From Petunia secreta (lineage: Eukaryota; Streptophyta; Magnoliopsida; Solanales; Solanaceae): a stretch of DNA of 64,000 nt. Positions 33,468-44,953 of the stretch are shown here, in pieces; positions within the stretch are counted from its first letter, which is position 1, and every line of letters begins with the position of its first letter. The notes below the pieces were generated by a model. That model made no database searches. It was given only the letters and a program-made list of their open reading frames with translations, and was not told the origin of the DNA. The stretch spans positions 27,349,501-27,413,500 of the forward strand of contig JARKIP010000038.1 in the NCBI GenBank assembly GCA_029990175.1, read 5' to 3'. The translations under genes and the position numbers were made by a program.

Positions 33468-34336
33468 CTGCCTTCGTGCACTTCGGCCATCACATACCTG
33501 GCCTCATCGGGACCCAAACACTTGGCCATCGGGCCGCAACATAACCTCTTGTACAGATTACCCTCGATAAAGTGATATGAAGCTGCTTGGGTCCTTAACT
33601 TCTTGGCTTCCTTTTTATCTTGGGGAACAGTCCCCGAGTCGAAGTAAGAGATGAACTTACTCCGCCAATCCCATCTGTTGTCCACCGAGTTGACCTGCAA
33701 CTTTATCTCTCTCAGTTGTGCGGACAACAACCGAACCACTGAATCAGTCCCCGAGTGGGCTTCGTCAATCGCCGAACCCAGATTTGCCAGGGCGTCAGCC
33801 TCGGTATTTTCCTCCCGAGGCACTTGTTTAACTTGCCACTCCTGGAATTGGGCCAAGATTCTTTGTGCTCGATCCAAGTATAGTTGCATTCTGGGCTCCC
33901 GAGCCGTATAATCACCGAGGACCTGGTTTACTACCAACTGCGAATCATACCTTAGTTCGATTCTTTCCACTCCCATCTCTTTAGCCAACTCCAAGCCCGC
34001 TAGAGCCGCTTCATACTCGGCCTCGTTGTTGGTCACTTTTTTTAACCAAACCGAGTGCCTGATTTTCTCCCCGGTGGGTGCTCTCAAGACTATGCCTAAA
34101 CCAGAAACTTTGGAGTTAGTTGCCCCATCGGTATGAAGTATCCGTAGCCCCAAAGCTGTTTCCTTCGACATGGATTTTTCCTTTTCCGCTTCGGGCAGAA
34201 TCCCAACACTGAAGTCAGCTACGAAGTCAGCCAGGACTTGAGATTTAATGGCTGTTCGAGGTTGATAGGTGATGTCATATTCGCTCAACTCTACCGCCCA
34301 TTTTGATAACCTCCCCGATAACTCAGGTTTATGCAA
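33416..34336 (-). pseudogene. Element B second (archaeal-type) RNase H
   Basis: This open stretch holds the extra RNase H domain characteristic of the Tat lineage, which would degrade RNA in the hybrid formed during reverse transcription. Catalytic residues appear intact: Asp in LHTDGATN, Glu in NNEAEYEAAL, Asp in RYDSQLVV and Asp in NTEADALANL. The downstream link YKRLCCGPMAKCLGPDEARYV leads to the integrase finger. The block itself is open; the flanking breaks make the gene a pseudogene. Confidence 0.85.
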
Positions 34337-34486
34337 TATACTCCTTAAGGGGAAGGTTGAAACTACCGCTATTGGGTGACATTGGAAATAGGGTCATAGT
34401 TTCCGAGCAGTAACAAGTAAAGAAAGTGCTAGTTTTTCCAAGTGTGGGTACCTGGTTTCGGCGTCGAGGTGTATCTTGCTCACATA

Positions 34487-35596
34487 TTAGATGGGCTGTT
34501 GCTTGCCATCTTCTTCCCGAACCAGCACTGCGCTGATTGATACCTTGGAAATAGCCAAGTAGACCAGCAATGTTTCACCTTCTTTTGGCTTGGCGAGCAA
34601 CGGCGCGTTAGCCAAGTATCGCTTCAAATCATTTAACGCTTGTTTACACTCCGGTGTCCATTCGAAGTGATTGTTTTTTCTCAAAACGGAAAAGAATCTG
34701 TAGCATCGCTCCGAGGACCTTGAGATAAATTGACTCAAGGCGGCGACTCGGCTAGTCAAGCGTTGAACTTCTTTCACCCCGGTCAGTTCTTCGGGGATCT
34801 CCTCGATAGCTTGGATTTTATCTGGGTTAGCTTCGATCCCTCGTTCAGAGACAATGAATCCCATGTTTCCTGATCCAACACCGAAGGCGCACTTCTGAGG
34901 GTTCAATTTCATGCCATATTGCCTCAGAACAGCAAAAGCTTCCCGCAGATGATTCAAATGATCCTCCATTCGGATCGATTTGATGAGCATATCATCTATG
35001 TAGACTTGCATAGATTTTCCAATATACTCCTTGAACATGCGACACACCAATCTTTGATAAGTCGCCCCGGCGTTTTTCAGAATGAAGGGCATCACCTTAT
35101 AGCAGAAAGTACCTTGGTCAGTGATGAACGAGGTCTTCTCTTCGACATTCGGGTCCATGAGGATCTGATTGTAGCCCGAATATGCATCCAAGAAGGCTAA
35201 CAGCTTGTGTCCAGCCGTGGAGTCTATTAACCTGTCAATTCATGGCAATGGGTAGGAGTCTTTGGGGCAAGCTTTGTTCAGGTCAGGTAGTCTACACACA
35301 TCCTCCACTTGCCATTTTTTTGGTACGACAACCACATTGGCCAGCCATTCGGGGTATTTCACCTCTCTTATTGAAACCATTTTTTGCAACTTTGTGGTTT
35401 CATCTTCGATCGCTTTCTTTTTGACCCCAGCGTGAGGTCTCTTTTTTTGCTTCACCGAAGTGAATTTTGGGTCCAAATTCATCTTGTAAGTCATGATCTC
35501 CGCATCGATACCAATCATGTCTGAATGAGACCAAGCAAAGCAATCGTTGTTCGACTTTAAGACTTTAATAATCGCTTTTGTTGACTCTGGGTCCAA
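34487..35596 (-). pseudogene. Element B reverse transcriptase remnant
   Basis: Minus strand. The N-terminal part (35596-35240) gives KKRPHAGVKKKAIEDET and DLNKACPKDSYPLP. The palm (35191-34487) gives LDAYSGYNQILMDP-like sequence and the catalytic VYIDDMLIKS. The conserved PFGLKNAG is PFILKNAG here. A frameshift separates the two parts near 35240. The remainder towards the RNase H is interrupted. Confidence 0.85.
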
Positions 35597-35675
35597 CTCC
35601 GAGCCGACAATCGTTCTTGGACTTTAAGACTTCAATAATCGCTTTTTTCGACTCTGGGTCCAACTCCGAGCCGAC
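35541..35675. repeat. 67-bp tandem duplication in element B pol
   Basis: CAATCGTT at 35541 recurs at 35608, and both copies run through GACTCTGGGTCCAACTCC. The 67-bp period is not a multiple of three, so it shifts the pol frame. Elements C and E carry one copy. Confidence 0.85.
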
Positions 35676-35836
35676 AAACACTTTTCTTTCGGGAAAATCT
35701 TTCAATAGGATGAAAGATTCCAATTCCTCAATGGTAGAGTCCTCGGCTTTTGTTTTCGAGGATCTTGAATGCAAACCGGGATCTTCTGTATTTCTCCTCG
35801 GAGGTCCTCCTCGCTCGACCCCGGTTGCTGTAGTTG

Positions 35837-35839
35837 CTA
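35837..35839 (-). promoter_or_regulatory. Element B readthrough-type stop between gag-protease and RT
   Basis: On the minus strand the frame reads ...GPK-CAA-TAG-CAA-CTA. UAG followed by CAR-YYA is the readthrough context known from tobacco mosaic virus. The same arrangement occurs at 44951 (element C) and 62649 (element E). Confidence 0.7.
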
Positions 35840-38069
35840 TTGCTTTGGCCCGATCGGGGCGACTCCACCTTTCAACGCAACCGAGTAGCACTCCCTTGCT
35901 ACTCGTTGCTCTCCCTTGATTGATCGAACTCCCTAAGGCGTAGAGAATTTAATCACTTGATGAAGTGTAGAGGGAACAGCTTCCATGGAATAGATCCATA
36001 GCGTACCGAGGATCACATCGTATGCCAAATCCTCGGGCAATACTTGGAACAGTGTTTCTTTGCTTACTCCTTCAGCAAATGTTTTGAGTGTGATTTCACC
36101 CAAAGTTTTTTCTTTGGAGTTGTTGAAGCCAGTTAGCAATGTCACTTTGGGGACAACATCCCCTTTGAGCCACATTTTCTTAACAGCCCCGTAGCTGATT
36201 ATGTTGACCGAGCTACCGGGGTCGATCAAGACTCGCTTGATATCGGAGTCGTTGATTCTTAGCATGATGACCAAGGCGTCATGATGAGGGAATATTATCC
36301 CATCACAGTCATCATCGTCAAACACGATCTCTTTACCCGAGCCGCCAATCCGGGTTCTCTTCTCCATAGTGATCGATAACTTGGCGAATTTCTTGGCTGC
36401 TGCGAAATTCACACCGTTCACCTCTGATCCCCCGGTGATGACATTCACAACTCTCTCCGGGGGTGCAGCCCTAGGTGGTTGCCCATCACCCCGGTTCTTA
36501 GAGAAATTGTCTTTTCCCTTGTCAGTAAGGAAATCGGCCAATACTCCTTTTTTCAACAAGTGAGCCACCTCGAGGCGCAAAGCTTTGCAATCCTCGGTTT
36601 TGTGGCCATAATCCGCATGGAACTGGCAGTAAAAATTGTGGTCTCTCTTATCTGCTGGAGTCCTCATGTCTTTGGGCACCCTCACCCCGGCAGTCCCTTT
36701 GACTACATTGACCAGCTCCGAGGTCGATATGTTGAAATTGTAGTCAGGGATTCGAGGCAGATCCTTCTTCGGGGCCGAAGCTAGGCCTGAGGGATTTCTT
36801 TGGTTGGTGCTGGGTTGAACCTTCCCTCCGAGCCGTTGGCTTATGTGTGGGGCTTGTGTATGAATTTCCGAAGGAATTTCCCAGCCTTTGGCTAACAGGC
36901 TGCCTTGTTGAGGTATATGGTTTGTACCTCCCCTTCGGATTCCCTCACAATGCCTCGGCGCGGTGCGAGGATTCGCCTCGATTTTTATAATTGTAACCTC
37001 GGCTTTTGAACTCAGCTTCTTCCAATATGATTTTGGAGTAAGTTCGCTTGTGTAGATCCTCCCATGTCAAAACTTGGTATTGTTTGAGCTCCTTCCGCAA
37101 TTCAGCAGCAGCGTCAGAATTGCGAATATTGTTACCCTTTTCAAATGCCATGATGGCCAGGGTATCATCCATCCGAGGTAGTTCCATGCGCTCGGCGTGA
37201 AAAAGCTCAAGGAACTCCTTAAGTGGCTCTCCGGGCCTTTGTTTAACCTCACATATGTCCTCCTTCCTTTGGAGGATCTTTTGGGACCCGATGTGTGCTT
37301 TAACGAAGGCACTGGACAGTTTCTTGAAAGTAGAAATCGACCCCGCTGGTAAGCACATGTACCAACGCAGAGCTCCTTTCTCCAAGGACTCGCCAAACTT
37401 TTTTAAGAACATCGACTCGAGATCTATTATTGTTAAGTCGTTGCTCTTTACCATCGCCATGTATTCTCTTACATGCTCTCTGGGATCGGTGATCCTATCA
37501 TACTTCTTCAAAAACATGAGTTTGAAGTTCTTGGGGGTTGGGGCTGGAGCCGCTTCGGGCTTGAAGGGTAGCTCCCTGTATTGATCTATATCAAGATCAT
37601 CTTCAACCTTTGTTAACCCCGGCACGTTCTCGAGGCATTTTTCCACGCGTGCCTCGATGCAAGCCTCAACGCGTGTTTCAATCTCCCTGATCAATCTTTC
37701 AACATCGACCGACGACGTTGTTTTAGCCACGGTGGGAACCGTCCCGAAGTGTGGTGTTGCAGCTGGTGCGTTTCCCGAACACCTAGATGTGGCTCCGTTA
37801 AGAGGTCCCCCTATTATCGCGCCCGTAGGAACGAAAGTCGGGATGCCTCCATTTGGAACTGAAGGCTGGTTGCCGTTTGCGCTATTCCTCGCTTCCAGCG
37901 AGACGCGAAATTCAGCATTGATGTTGACTTGCTCATCCTGTCGGTCTTGGAGAGCTCTTAGCGCATTGACAGCAAAAACTTGGAACGCTTCGGTTGTCAT
38001 TGGAGATGTGGACTGTTGGTTCGACAGAACGCCAGCCCGTTCATTAAGATTGTCACTGTGGTCAGCCAT
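35840..38069 (-). pseudogene. Element B gag-protease remnant
   Basis: Minus strand from the ATG at 38069 (MADHSDNLNERAG). Gag is open to 36945 and includes YREPF-like QYRELPFKPEAAPAPTP and EYMAMVKSNDLTIIDLESMFLKKFG. A stop near 36945 and further breaks follow. The second part (36685-35933) has the knuckle CQFHADYGHKTEDC and a protease with VLIDPGSSVNIISYG; the later motif LGRPWIH is changed to LGTLWIY. A TAG near 35933 interrupts the end of protease. Confidence 0.85.
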
Positions 38070-38138
38070 AACGTCGCTGAACTATAGACTTTAACGAAAA
38101 AGGACGTAGAACTTTGGAACAAAGCGTTTCTGCGTATA

Positions 38139-38157
38139 TCCCCACAGACGGTGCCAA
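38139..38157 (-). promoter_or_regulatory. Element B primer-binding site
   Basis: Minus strand TTGGCACCGTCTGTGGGGA, two bases inside the 5' LTR end ...CCCATACA. It differs at one position from the element C site. Confidence 0.85.
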
Positions 38158-38159
38158 TT

Positions 38160-38713
38160 TGTATGGGCATAAACCAGTTTTAGGATTACAAATCGAATTT
38201 GGGTTTGAATATAAGCAAAACTTCGTACCAAAGCTAAATAAATGCACGAAATAGACGTAAATGCGAAAGAATAACTTGATTTCAATATATTGTAGTAAGT
38301 ACAAATTTGGGCAGAGTTTCAGTATGTATTTCTGGATGCCCGTTATACAAAATGAAAAACTATTTATAGGCCTAAGAACCTTGCCCACGTTCTCCACTAT
38401 CAGTTGTGCTTTGACCCACGATTTTGGCATTAATGGAAGGAGTTAGTGGGCTGAAGTAGTGGGCTGTAAAGCCGCTGGAACCGAGGCTATTCACCGAGGC
38501 GCGTATATGTGACCTCGGTGAGGAGGCCTTGTTGTTCGCTCGAGGTAGACATCACCGAAGCTTAGCTTACAGCTCGCCTTCGGTGACGACCTCGACGTGT
38601 GGCTTCGGTGATCCACTTATTTGCTTCGATCATTGGCTTGTTATTATGTGCTCGGCCGTTGTCAGATTGTGCGATCGGGGCGAATCATCACGAGCTGATT
38701 TTCACCCAATACA
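38160..38713 (-). repeat. Element B 5' LTR, 554 bp
   Basis: Starts TGTATTGGGTG and ends CCCATACA on the minus strand. A TATAAATAG box lies near 38362 (minus strand), where element transcription would start. Confidence 0.92.
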
Positions 38714-39462
38714 TATAGTCTTAAGCTTGCTATGAGATTTATACAGCTATAAAGTTACTATGGCGGTTAAAATAAAATGTTTAAAAGTTAAATTTCATAT
38801 AATAAATATTATTTATTTTACAAGAGACTAAATGAGAAATAAGACAAGTATTACATACCATAAACCACAAATCTCATTGTGATTGTTGTAGTATATAATA
38901 TACTTTACTTTTATGATTATAAATCTCATTCTTTTTGTGGATGATTACTTGTAAATGTCTTTTGAATATGTTAATAGTGTTAAAAAATTTTACATTATCA
39001 ATTTATATTTTATATAAGTTAAACTCATAGTACAGTATATAGTGATTATATGTGTGACCTTCTTCATTTCTTTACGATTATTAAATTGCAGGAAGGAAGA
39101 ATAGTGCCACGAAAGAAGGGTGAAAGAAGAACACAATAAGTTACAGTAAATAGCTGGTTATTTATATATCAAATCGAACTATTTGTTGTTAATAATAATG
39201 TGAAATACAAATTATTTAATTATGATTCGCTGATAAATATGTAAATCAGATTCTACTATCTTTGTATTTATTGGATCACATTGTAAATATTTGCCTACAA
39301 CAGATAATGGAATGAAAGACTTTCCGTTGCTTCTTGTTTGGCAACGAAATGATTGTTTGATTGCTACCGCTTGTTCATATGCGATATATAAAGAATCCAC
39401 GAATAGACATCCTGGACCACAACTACATTTCCAAAGGCAGAGGAGTTTGGGAGCAGGGGGCA
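38714..39462. other. Original MYB-downstream DNA, no gene seen
   Basis: AT-rich sequence that was contiguous with 27953 before element B inserted. No open frame or RNA gene is supported. The minus-strand frame 39212-39604 runs into the foldback repeat and is not coding. Confidence 0.55.
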
Positions 39463-41089
39463 GGTCGCCTCGGCTCATTTGCAAAAATATGACACGGAAA
39501 GCAATGGTTTGTCTTTTTGCCCGCGCTAAAAAATGGTTTGCAAAAATGCTCCCGTTAAGATTTATTGAAAAAAATCTGGGGCCAAGACTTCCAAAAAATT
39601 TCACCGTATGTCCTCCATAAGGAGTGTTTTTACAAAATTACCCGCGCTAAGGAATATTTTAGCAAAATGCCCTTATTTAGTCCGCAAGCCAAGACTTCAA
39701 GATAAAAAATTTGTAAGTCTTGGCAGTTGGCTATACTTCAAGGGCAAGTGCTGTTTTGCCAATACTTCAAGTTATATGGCGAGAATGCAGGGAAAACTAG
39801 AAGGGGCAAGTCTTGACAATTGCCAAGACTTACGATGCAGTGCAGCAAGTGATGCCTATTGCCAATACTTGCCGTGCAGTGTTGGAAAATCGAGTAGGGG
39901 TCAATAGCAAGTCTTGGAAATTGCCAAGACTTACGGCCAAGTGCGGCAAGTATTGCCTATTGCCAATACTTGAAGGGATAAGTATTGAAAAGCAGAAAAA
40001 TATAACGGGAAGTCTTGGCCCCGAATTTTTTTCATTGAATCTTAACGGGAGCATTTTTGCAAACCATTTCCTAGCGCGGGCAAAAAAGGCAAACCATTGC
40101 TTCCTGTGTCATATTTTTGCAAATGACCGTTATATTTTTCCGCTTTTCAACACTCCTCCCTTCAAGTATTGGCAATAGGCAATACTTGCGGCACTTGGCC
40201 GTAAGTCTTGGCAATTTCCAAGACTTGCCATTGACCCCTGCTCGATTTTCCAACACTTGCACGATAAGTATTGGCAATAGGCAACACTTACTGCACTGCG
40301 TCGTAAGTCATGGCAATTGTCAAGACTTGCCCCTTCCGGTTTTCCCTGCATTCTCGCCATACAACTTGAAGTATTGGCAAAACAACACTTGCCCTTGAAA
40401 TATAGCTAATTATCATGACTTACAAATTTTTTGCCTTGAAGTCTTGGCTTGCGGACTAAATAAGGGCATTTTACTAAAATATTCCTTAGCGCGGATAATT
40501 TTGTAAAACCTCTTCTTATGGAGGGCATACAGTGAAATTTTTAGTTCATTTGCAAAAATATGACACGGAAGCAATGGTTTGCCTTTTTTCCCGGGCTAAG
40601 AGATGGTTTGTAAAAATGCCACCGTTAAATTTAATGAAAAAAATCCGGGGCCAAGATTTCCCGTTATATTTTTCCGCTTTTCAACACTTATCCATTCAAG
40701 TATTGACAATAGGCAATACTTGCCGTACTAGGCTGTAAGTCTTGGCAATTTCCATTGACCCCTGCTTGATTTTCCAACACTTGCACGACAAGTATTGGCA
40801 ATAGGCAACAATTGCTGCACTACGTCGTAAGTCTTGGCAATTGTCAAGACTTGCCCCTTCCATTTTTCCCGGAATTCTCGCCATGTAACTTGAAGTATTG
40901 GCAAAACAGCACTTGCCCTTGAAGTATAGTTAGTTGCCAAGACTTAAGAAATTTTTTGACTTGAAGTCTTGGCTTGCGGACTAAATAAGGGCATTTTGCT
41001 AAAACATTCCTTAGCGCGGGTAATTTTGTAAAACCACTCCTTATGGAGAGCATACGGTGAAATTTTTTGGAAATTTTTTGGGTCGCCTC
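39463..41089. mobile_element. Palindromic foldback repeat (unclassified)
   Basis: Two units alternate in both orientations: W' 39472-39598, U 39599-40009, W 40010-40126, U' 40127-40540, W' 40541-40660, U' 40661-41066 (primes mark the reverse complement). U-W is thus an inverted copy of the last W'-U', which would form a hairpin with arms of about 525 bp. Inside U are smaller inverted repeats with arms AAGTCTTG/CAAGACTT (39808-39831, 39909-39932) and AAGTATTG/CAATACTT (39948-39971). The 9-bp word GGTCGCCTC occurs at both outer edges (39463 and 41081) and may be a target-site duplication. No transposase is present. Confidence 0.75.
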
Positions 41090-41222
41090 CGGGCTCCATG
41101 GGAAAACCGATAAATGGCACCAATAGCCACTTTAAGGGCTGTTATTTAGCGATTAGTTAGTATTTATAATAAATTTATTATTAAGCTATAATTTGAAATT
41201 GGAACAAACTTTAGGACTTGAT

Positions 41223-41777
41223 TGTATTGGATAAAATCATATATAACCATGCCAAATAGATCTGATAACATGTATCTCAAAGACAAAATATTGCTTACGA
41301 TGAAGTGAATCCAAAAGATAGCGCTTCCACCCCCAACATGTCTATAGTTGGATCATTCCGCCGATAATTGTCTCTCGGATACACTGAGTGAACCCAGCTG
41401 AATATACAATTGTGAATGGAGGTGGAATATCAGAAGTTTGTTGTTGGCAATATTTATTCATATGACCGTGGCTCCGGACAGTTACGCTTTGTGAAATGAT
41501 GATAGAATCTCATTGAATGCACTTCATTAAATCTTAATTAATATATAAACCTCCCTTACCCTTACATATATTATCTGACAATTATTTTACAAGTCTCGTT
41601 GCTAGAAATGACATATTCCAGACAGACAAATAAGTTGTTCCACTTGTTAACTTTCTATCACATTATTTTTACAATTATATCGCTGTTATTTGATATTATC
41701 TTGATAAAATCATATGCTTGTGGCTTAAAATACAAATTCAATTGCATGACCTATTAATTTAATTTTTAGGTTAAACA
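41223..41777 (+). repeat. Element D 5' LTR, about 555 bp
   Basis: Starts TGTATTGGATAAAATC and ends GGTTAAACA. The inner end is set by the primer site TTGGCCCCACCATAGGG at 41780-41796, a degraded form of the A-C-E site. Confidence 0.75.
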
Positions 41778-41868
41778 GCTTGGCCCCACCATAGGGCTCA
41801 TACAATTGCTAATTGTTCCAAATCCTTGTTAATTGTTCCAAATCCTTCTTTTTCCAAATCTTTTGAAC

Positions 41869-42074
41869 ATGTTAGGAAATGGTGAACAATCTCAACGCAA
41901 AACTGGAATTTTCGATGCTTCACTTCCAACAGACAACACCACAGCTACACTGCATGGAAATGATGCTCGTAGAGAAGACCTTCTAGAGAAAAGCCAGCAA
42001 CCACTCTAACCTTAAGAGGCAGCGACGTCTGCTTCCGTAGCCAGGAAGAAAGAGTGGGATAAATGGTTGAATGT
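41869..42074 (+). pseudogene. Element D gag, N-terminal piece
   Basis: An ATG at 41869 opens MLGNGEQSQRKTGIFDASLP. The frame meets stops after about 46 codons and is then interrupted by element C. Position just after the primer site identifies it as the gag start; it continues at 52731. Confidence 0.55.
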
Positions 42075-42645
42075 TGTATATTGGGTAAAAATTGACCTAC
42101 GGCGATTTGGCCCGGTCGCGTAAATCTTAGACGACCGAACACGTCACAACTAAACAACGGCCGAAGCGATTGAGCAAGTCGCCGAGGCCCTGAAACCGAG
42201 GATGCGTCACCGAAGGCGAGCCGCGAGCTGAACTTCGGTAATCTTCACCTCGATCAAGCAGCAGGGCCAAGCCACCGAGGTCGTCAGCTCTTACCTCGGT
42301 GGATCCCCTCGGTTCAAGCGGCTTTGCCGCCCACTACTTCACCCCACTAACTCAGCCGTTACTCACCCATTACTCACCAAGATCGTGGGACGACGTGGCA
42401 GCAGGTAGTGGAAATCGTGGGCAAGGCTTATACCTATAAATAGTAGCTCATTTTATGTAATAGGTATTCAGAAATATATACCGAAAATCTGCCCAAATTT
42501 GTACTCAACTTCCATATATTGAAATCAAATTACTTTTACGCATTTACGTCTACTTTTGCACGTTTATTCAGGCTTTGATACAAAGATCTGTTTATATTCG
42601 AATCCAAATTCGATTTGTGTACCAAAACCGATTTAGGCCCATACA
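42075..42645 (+). repeat. Element C 5' LTR, 571 bp
   Basis: Starts TGTATATTGGG (the partner has TGTATTGGG; two extra bases here) and ends GGCCCATACA. TATAAATAG at about 42434 is the likely core promoter for the element RNA. Confidence 0.95.
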
Positions 42646-42647
42646 TA

Positions 42648-42666
42648 TTGGCGCCGTCTGTGGGGA
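42648..42666 (+). promoter_or_regulatory. Element C primer-binding site
   Basis: TTGGCGCCGTCTGTGGGGA, two bases after the LTR. It is the best-preserved copy of the site shared by A-E. Confidence 0.88.
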
Positions 42667-42734
42667 TATAAGCAGTAACGCTTTGTTTCAAAGTTCAAAA
42701 TCCGTTTTTTGTCAAAAATTTGCGATTCAACGTT

Positions 42735-44953
42735 ATGGCTGATAACAACAACGGTGGCAACGGCGATCGGGTTGACGTTCCGACGAACCAACAACCCTTC
42801 ACCCCAATGACAACTGAAGAATTTCAAATGTATGTTGTCACCACACTAAGGGCTCTCCAAAGTAAACAGGATGAGCAGGCCAGCATCAACGCCGAGTTTC
42901 GCACTTCGTTGGAAGTGAGAAATAGCGCTGCCCCGAACAGCGCCCAGCCTTCGGCTCCTGGTGGAGGCACCCCGCCTTTCGTTCCTCCGGGCGCGACAAC
43001 AGGGGGACCTCACAATGGAGCCACGTCTGGGGGCTCGGGGAATAACCCAACTGCATCGCCACACTTCGGGACGTTTCCCACCGTGGCTGAAACAACGTCC
43101 TCGGTCGACGTTGAAAGAATGAGTAGAGAAATCGAGGCGCGCATCGAGGCGCGCATGGAAAAGCGTCTTGAAGGCGTACCGGGGATAAGCAAGGAGGAAG
43201 ATGACCTCGACATCGAGCAATATAGGGAGCAGCCCTATAAGCCCGAATCTGCTCCAGCTCCAACCCCTGTGGGTTTCAAACTCACATTCCTTAAAAGGTA
43301 TGATGGGACAACTGATCCCAAGGAGCATATTAGGGAATACATGTCCATGGTAAAGAGCAACGACTTGACATCCACGCAGCTCGAGTCGATGTTCTTAAAA
43401 AAGTTTGGTAGTTCGTTAGAAAAAGGTGCCCTTCGGTGGTATTTGTGCTTACCAGCGGGGTCAATCTCCTCGTTTAAAGAACTATCCAGCGCCTTTGTCA
43501 AGGCTCACACCGGCGCGCAAAAGTCCTCCAGAGGAAGGAGGATATCTGTGAAGTGAAGCAACGCTCCGGTGAGCCACTTAAAGAGTTCCTCGAGCGATTT
43601 CGCGCTGAGCGCATGGAGTTGCCTCGAATGGATGATACCTTGGCCATCATGGCAGTCGAAAAGGGTATCAATAGTCGCAACTCAGGTGCTGCAGCTGAAT
43701 TGCGCAAAGAGTTGCAACAGTATGAGGTCCTGACGTGGGAGGATCTACATAGAAGAGCTTACTCCAAAATCAGATTGGAGGAGGCAGAGTTCAAAAACCG
43801 AGGTTATCAAAACCGAGGTGATACTTCAAATCGCGTCGAGGCGCCACGAAATAATTCAAAGGGAAGGTATGAACCTTACACTTCGCCGAGGCAACATGTT
43901 ACTCAAAGGTTTGGGAACAACCCCGGCAACTCATACCCAGCCTCTCATATAAGCCAAAGGCTTGGAGGGAAGGTTCAAACCAATATGAACCAAAGAAATC
44001 CCTCGAGCTCCGCTTCGGTCCCAAGAAAAGATCTTCCTCGGATCCAAGATTATAATTTCAACATATCGACCTCGGAGCTGGTCGACGTTGTCAAGGGGAC
44101 AGCCGGGGTAAGTGTTCCCAAAGATATGAGAACCCCGGCGGACAAAAGGGATCAGAATCTGCATTGTGAATTTCATGCAGATTATGGCCACAGAACCGAG
44201 GACTGCAAGGCCTTACGCCTCGAGGTGGCCCACCTACTGAAGAAAGGAGTCTTGGCAGATTTCCTCATTGATAAGGGAAAAGACAACTTTTCCAAGAATC
44301 GAGGTGACGGACAACCACCTCGGGCTCCACCCCCTGAAAGAGTAGTAAACGTCATCACTGGGGGATCCGAAGTGAACGGCGTGAACTTTGCCGCTGCCAA
44401 AAAGTTCGCTAAGCTCTCCATCACTATGGTGAAAAGGACTCGAGTGGGAGGCTCGGGCAAAGATATTGTTTTCGATGACGATGATTGTGATGGGATGATG
44501 TTCCCTCATCACGACGCGCTAGTCATCATGTTGAGGATCAATGACTCTGATATCAAAAGAGTCTTGATCGACCCCTGTAGCTCAGTTAACATAATTAACT
44601 ACGGGGCCGTCAAGATGTGGTTAAAGGGTGAAGTTGTTCCCAAGTCAACAGTGTTAGCTGGCTTCAACAACTCCACGGAGAAGACTTTGGGTGAGATCAC
44701 ACTCAAAACGTTCGCCGAAGGGGTTACCAAGGAGACACTGTTCCAAGTTATGCCCGAGGATCTAGCTTACAATGTGATCCTCGGAAGGCCATGGATCCAC
44801 TCCATAGAAGCTGTTCCTTCCACTTTACATCAAGTGATCAAATTCCCTACACCTTGGGGGGTTAGATCGATCAAGGGGGAGCAGCGAGTAGCAAGAGAAT
44901 GCTATTCAGTTGCACTAAAAAGTGGAGTCGCCCCGGTTGGGCCAAAACAATAG
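42735..44953 (+). pseudogene. Element C gag-protease, one frameshift
   Basis: Begins MADNNNGGNGDRVDVPTNQQ. The capsid region has RYDGTTDPKEHIREYMSMVKS. A one-base loss near 43525 shifts the frame; the rest is open from 43553 to 44953 with GEPLKEFLERFRAERMELP, the knuckle CEFHADYGHRTEDC (C-x2-H-x4-H-x4-C), and protease with VLIDPCSSVNII and VILGRPWIHS. The protease loop is DPC here where A and B have DPG, a change likely to harm catalysis. It ends in TAG in a readthrough context. Confidence 0.9.
44951..44953 (+). promoter_or_regulatory. Element C readthrough-type stop between gag-protease and RT
   Basis: The frame reads CCA-AAA-CAA-TAG-CAA-CTA. The context UAG-CAR-YYA matches the tobacco mosaic virus type of leaky stop, and the reverse transcriptase continues downstream in the same frame (44951 to 45068 is in register). 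Readthrough would give a limited amount of Gag-Pol. Confidence 0.75.

Larger units (their letters stand above)
27954..38713 (-). mobile_element. Element B: full-length Tat-lineage LTR retrotransposon
   Basis: 554-bp LTRs at both ends (27954-28507, 38160-38713) and a perfect 5-bp duplication TATAG (27949-27953 and 38714-38718) define a single insertion. On the minus strand the order is LTR, primer site, gag-protease, reverse transcriptase, second RNase H, integrase, spacer, antisense gene (plus strand), hairpin with polypurine tract, LTR. By eye the LTRs differ at nearly 30 sites, making it older than element C. Stops, frameshifts and a 67-bp duplication inactivate pol. Confidence 0.95.

Noticed and set aside
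39212..40398. ORFs within the foldback repeat
   Set aside because: Equivalent frames appear on both strands because the DNA is palindromic. No coding signature.
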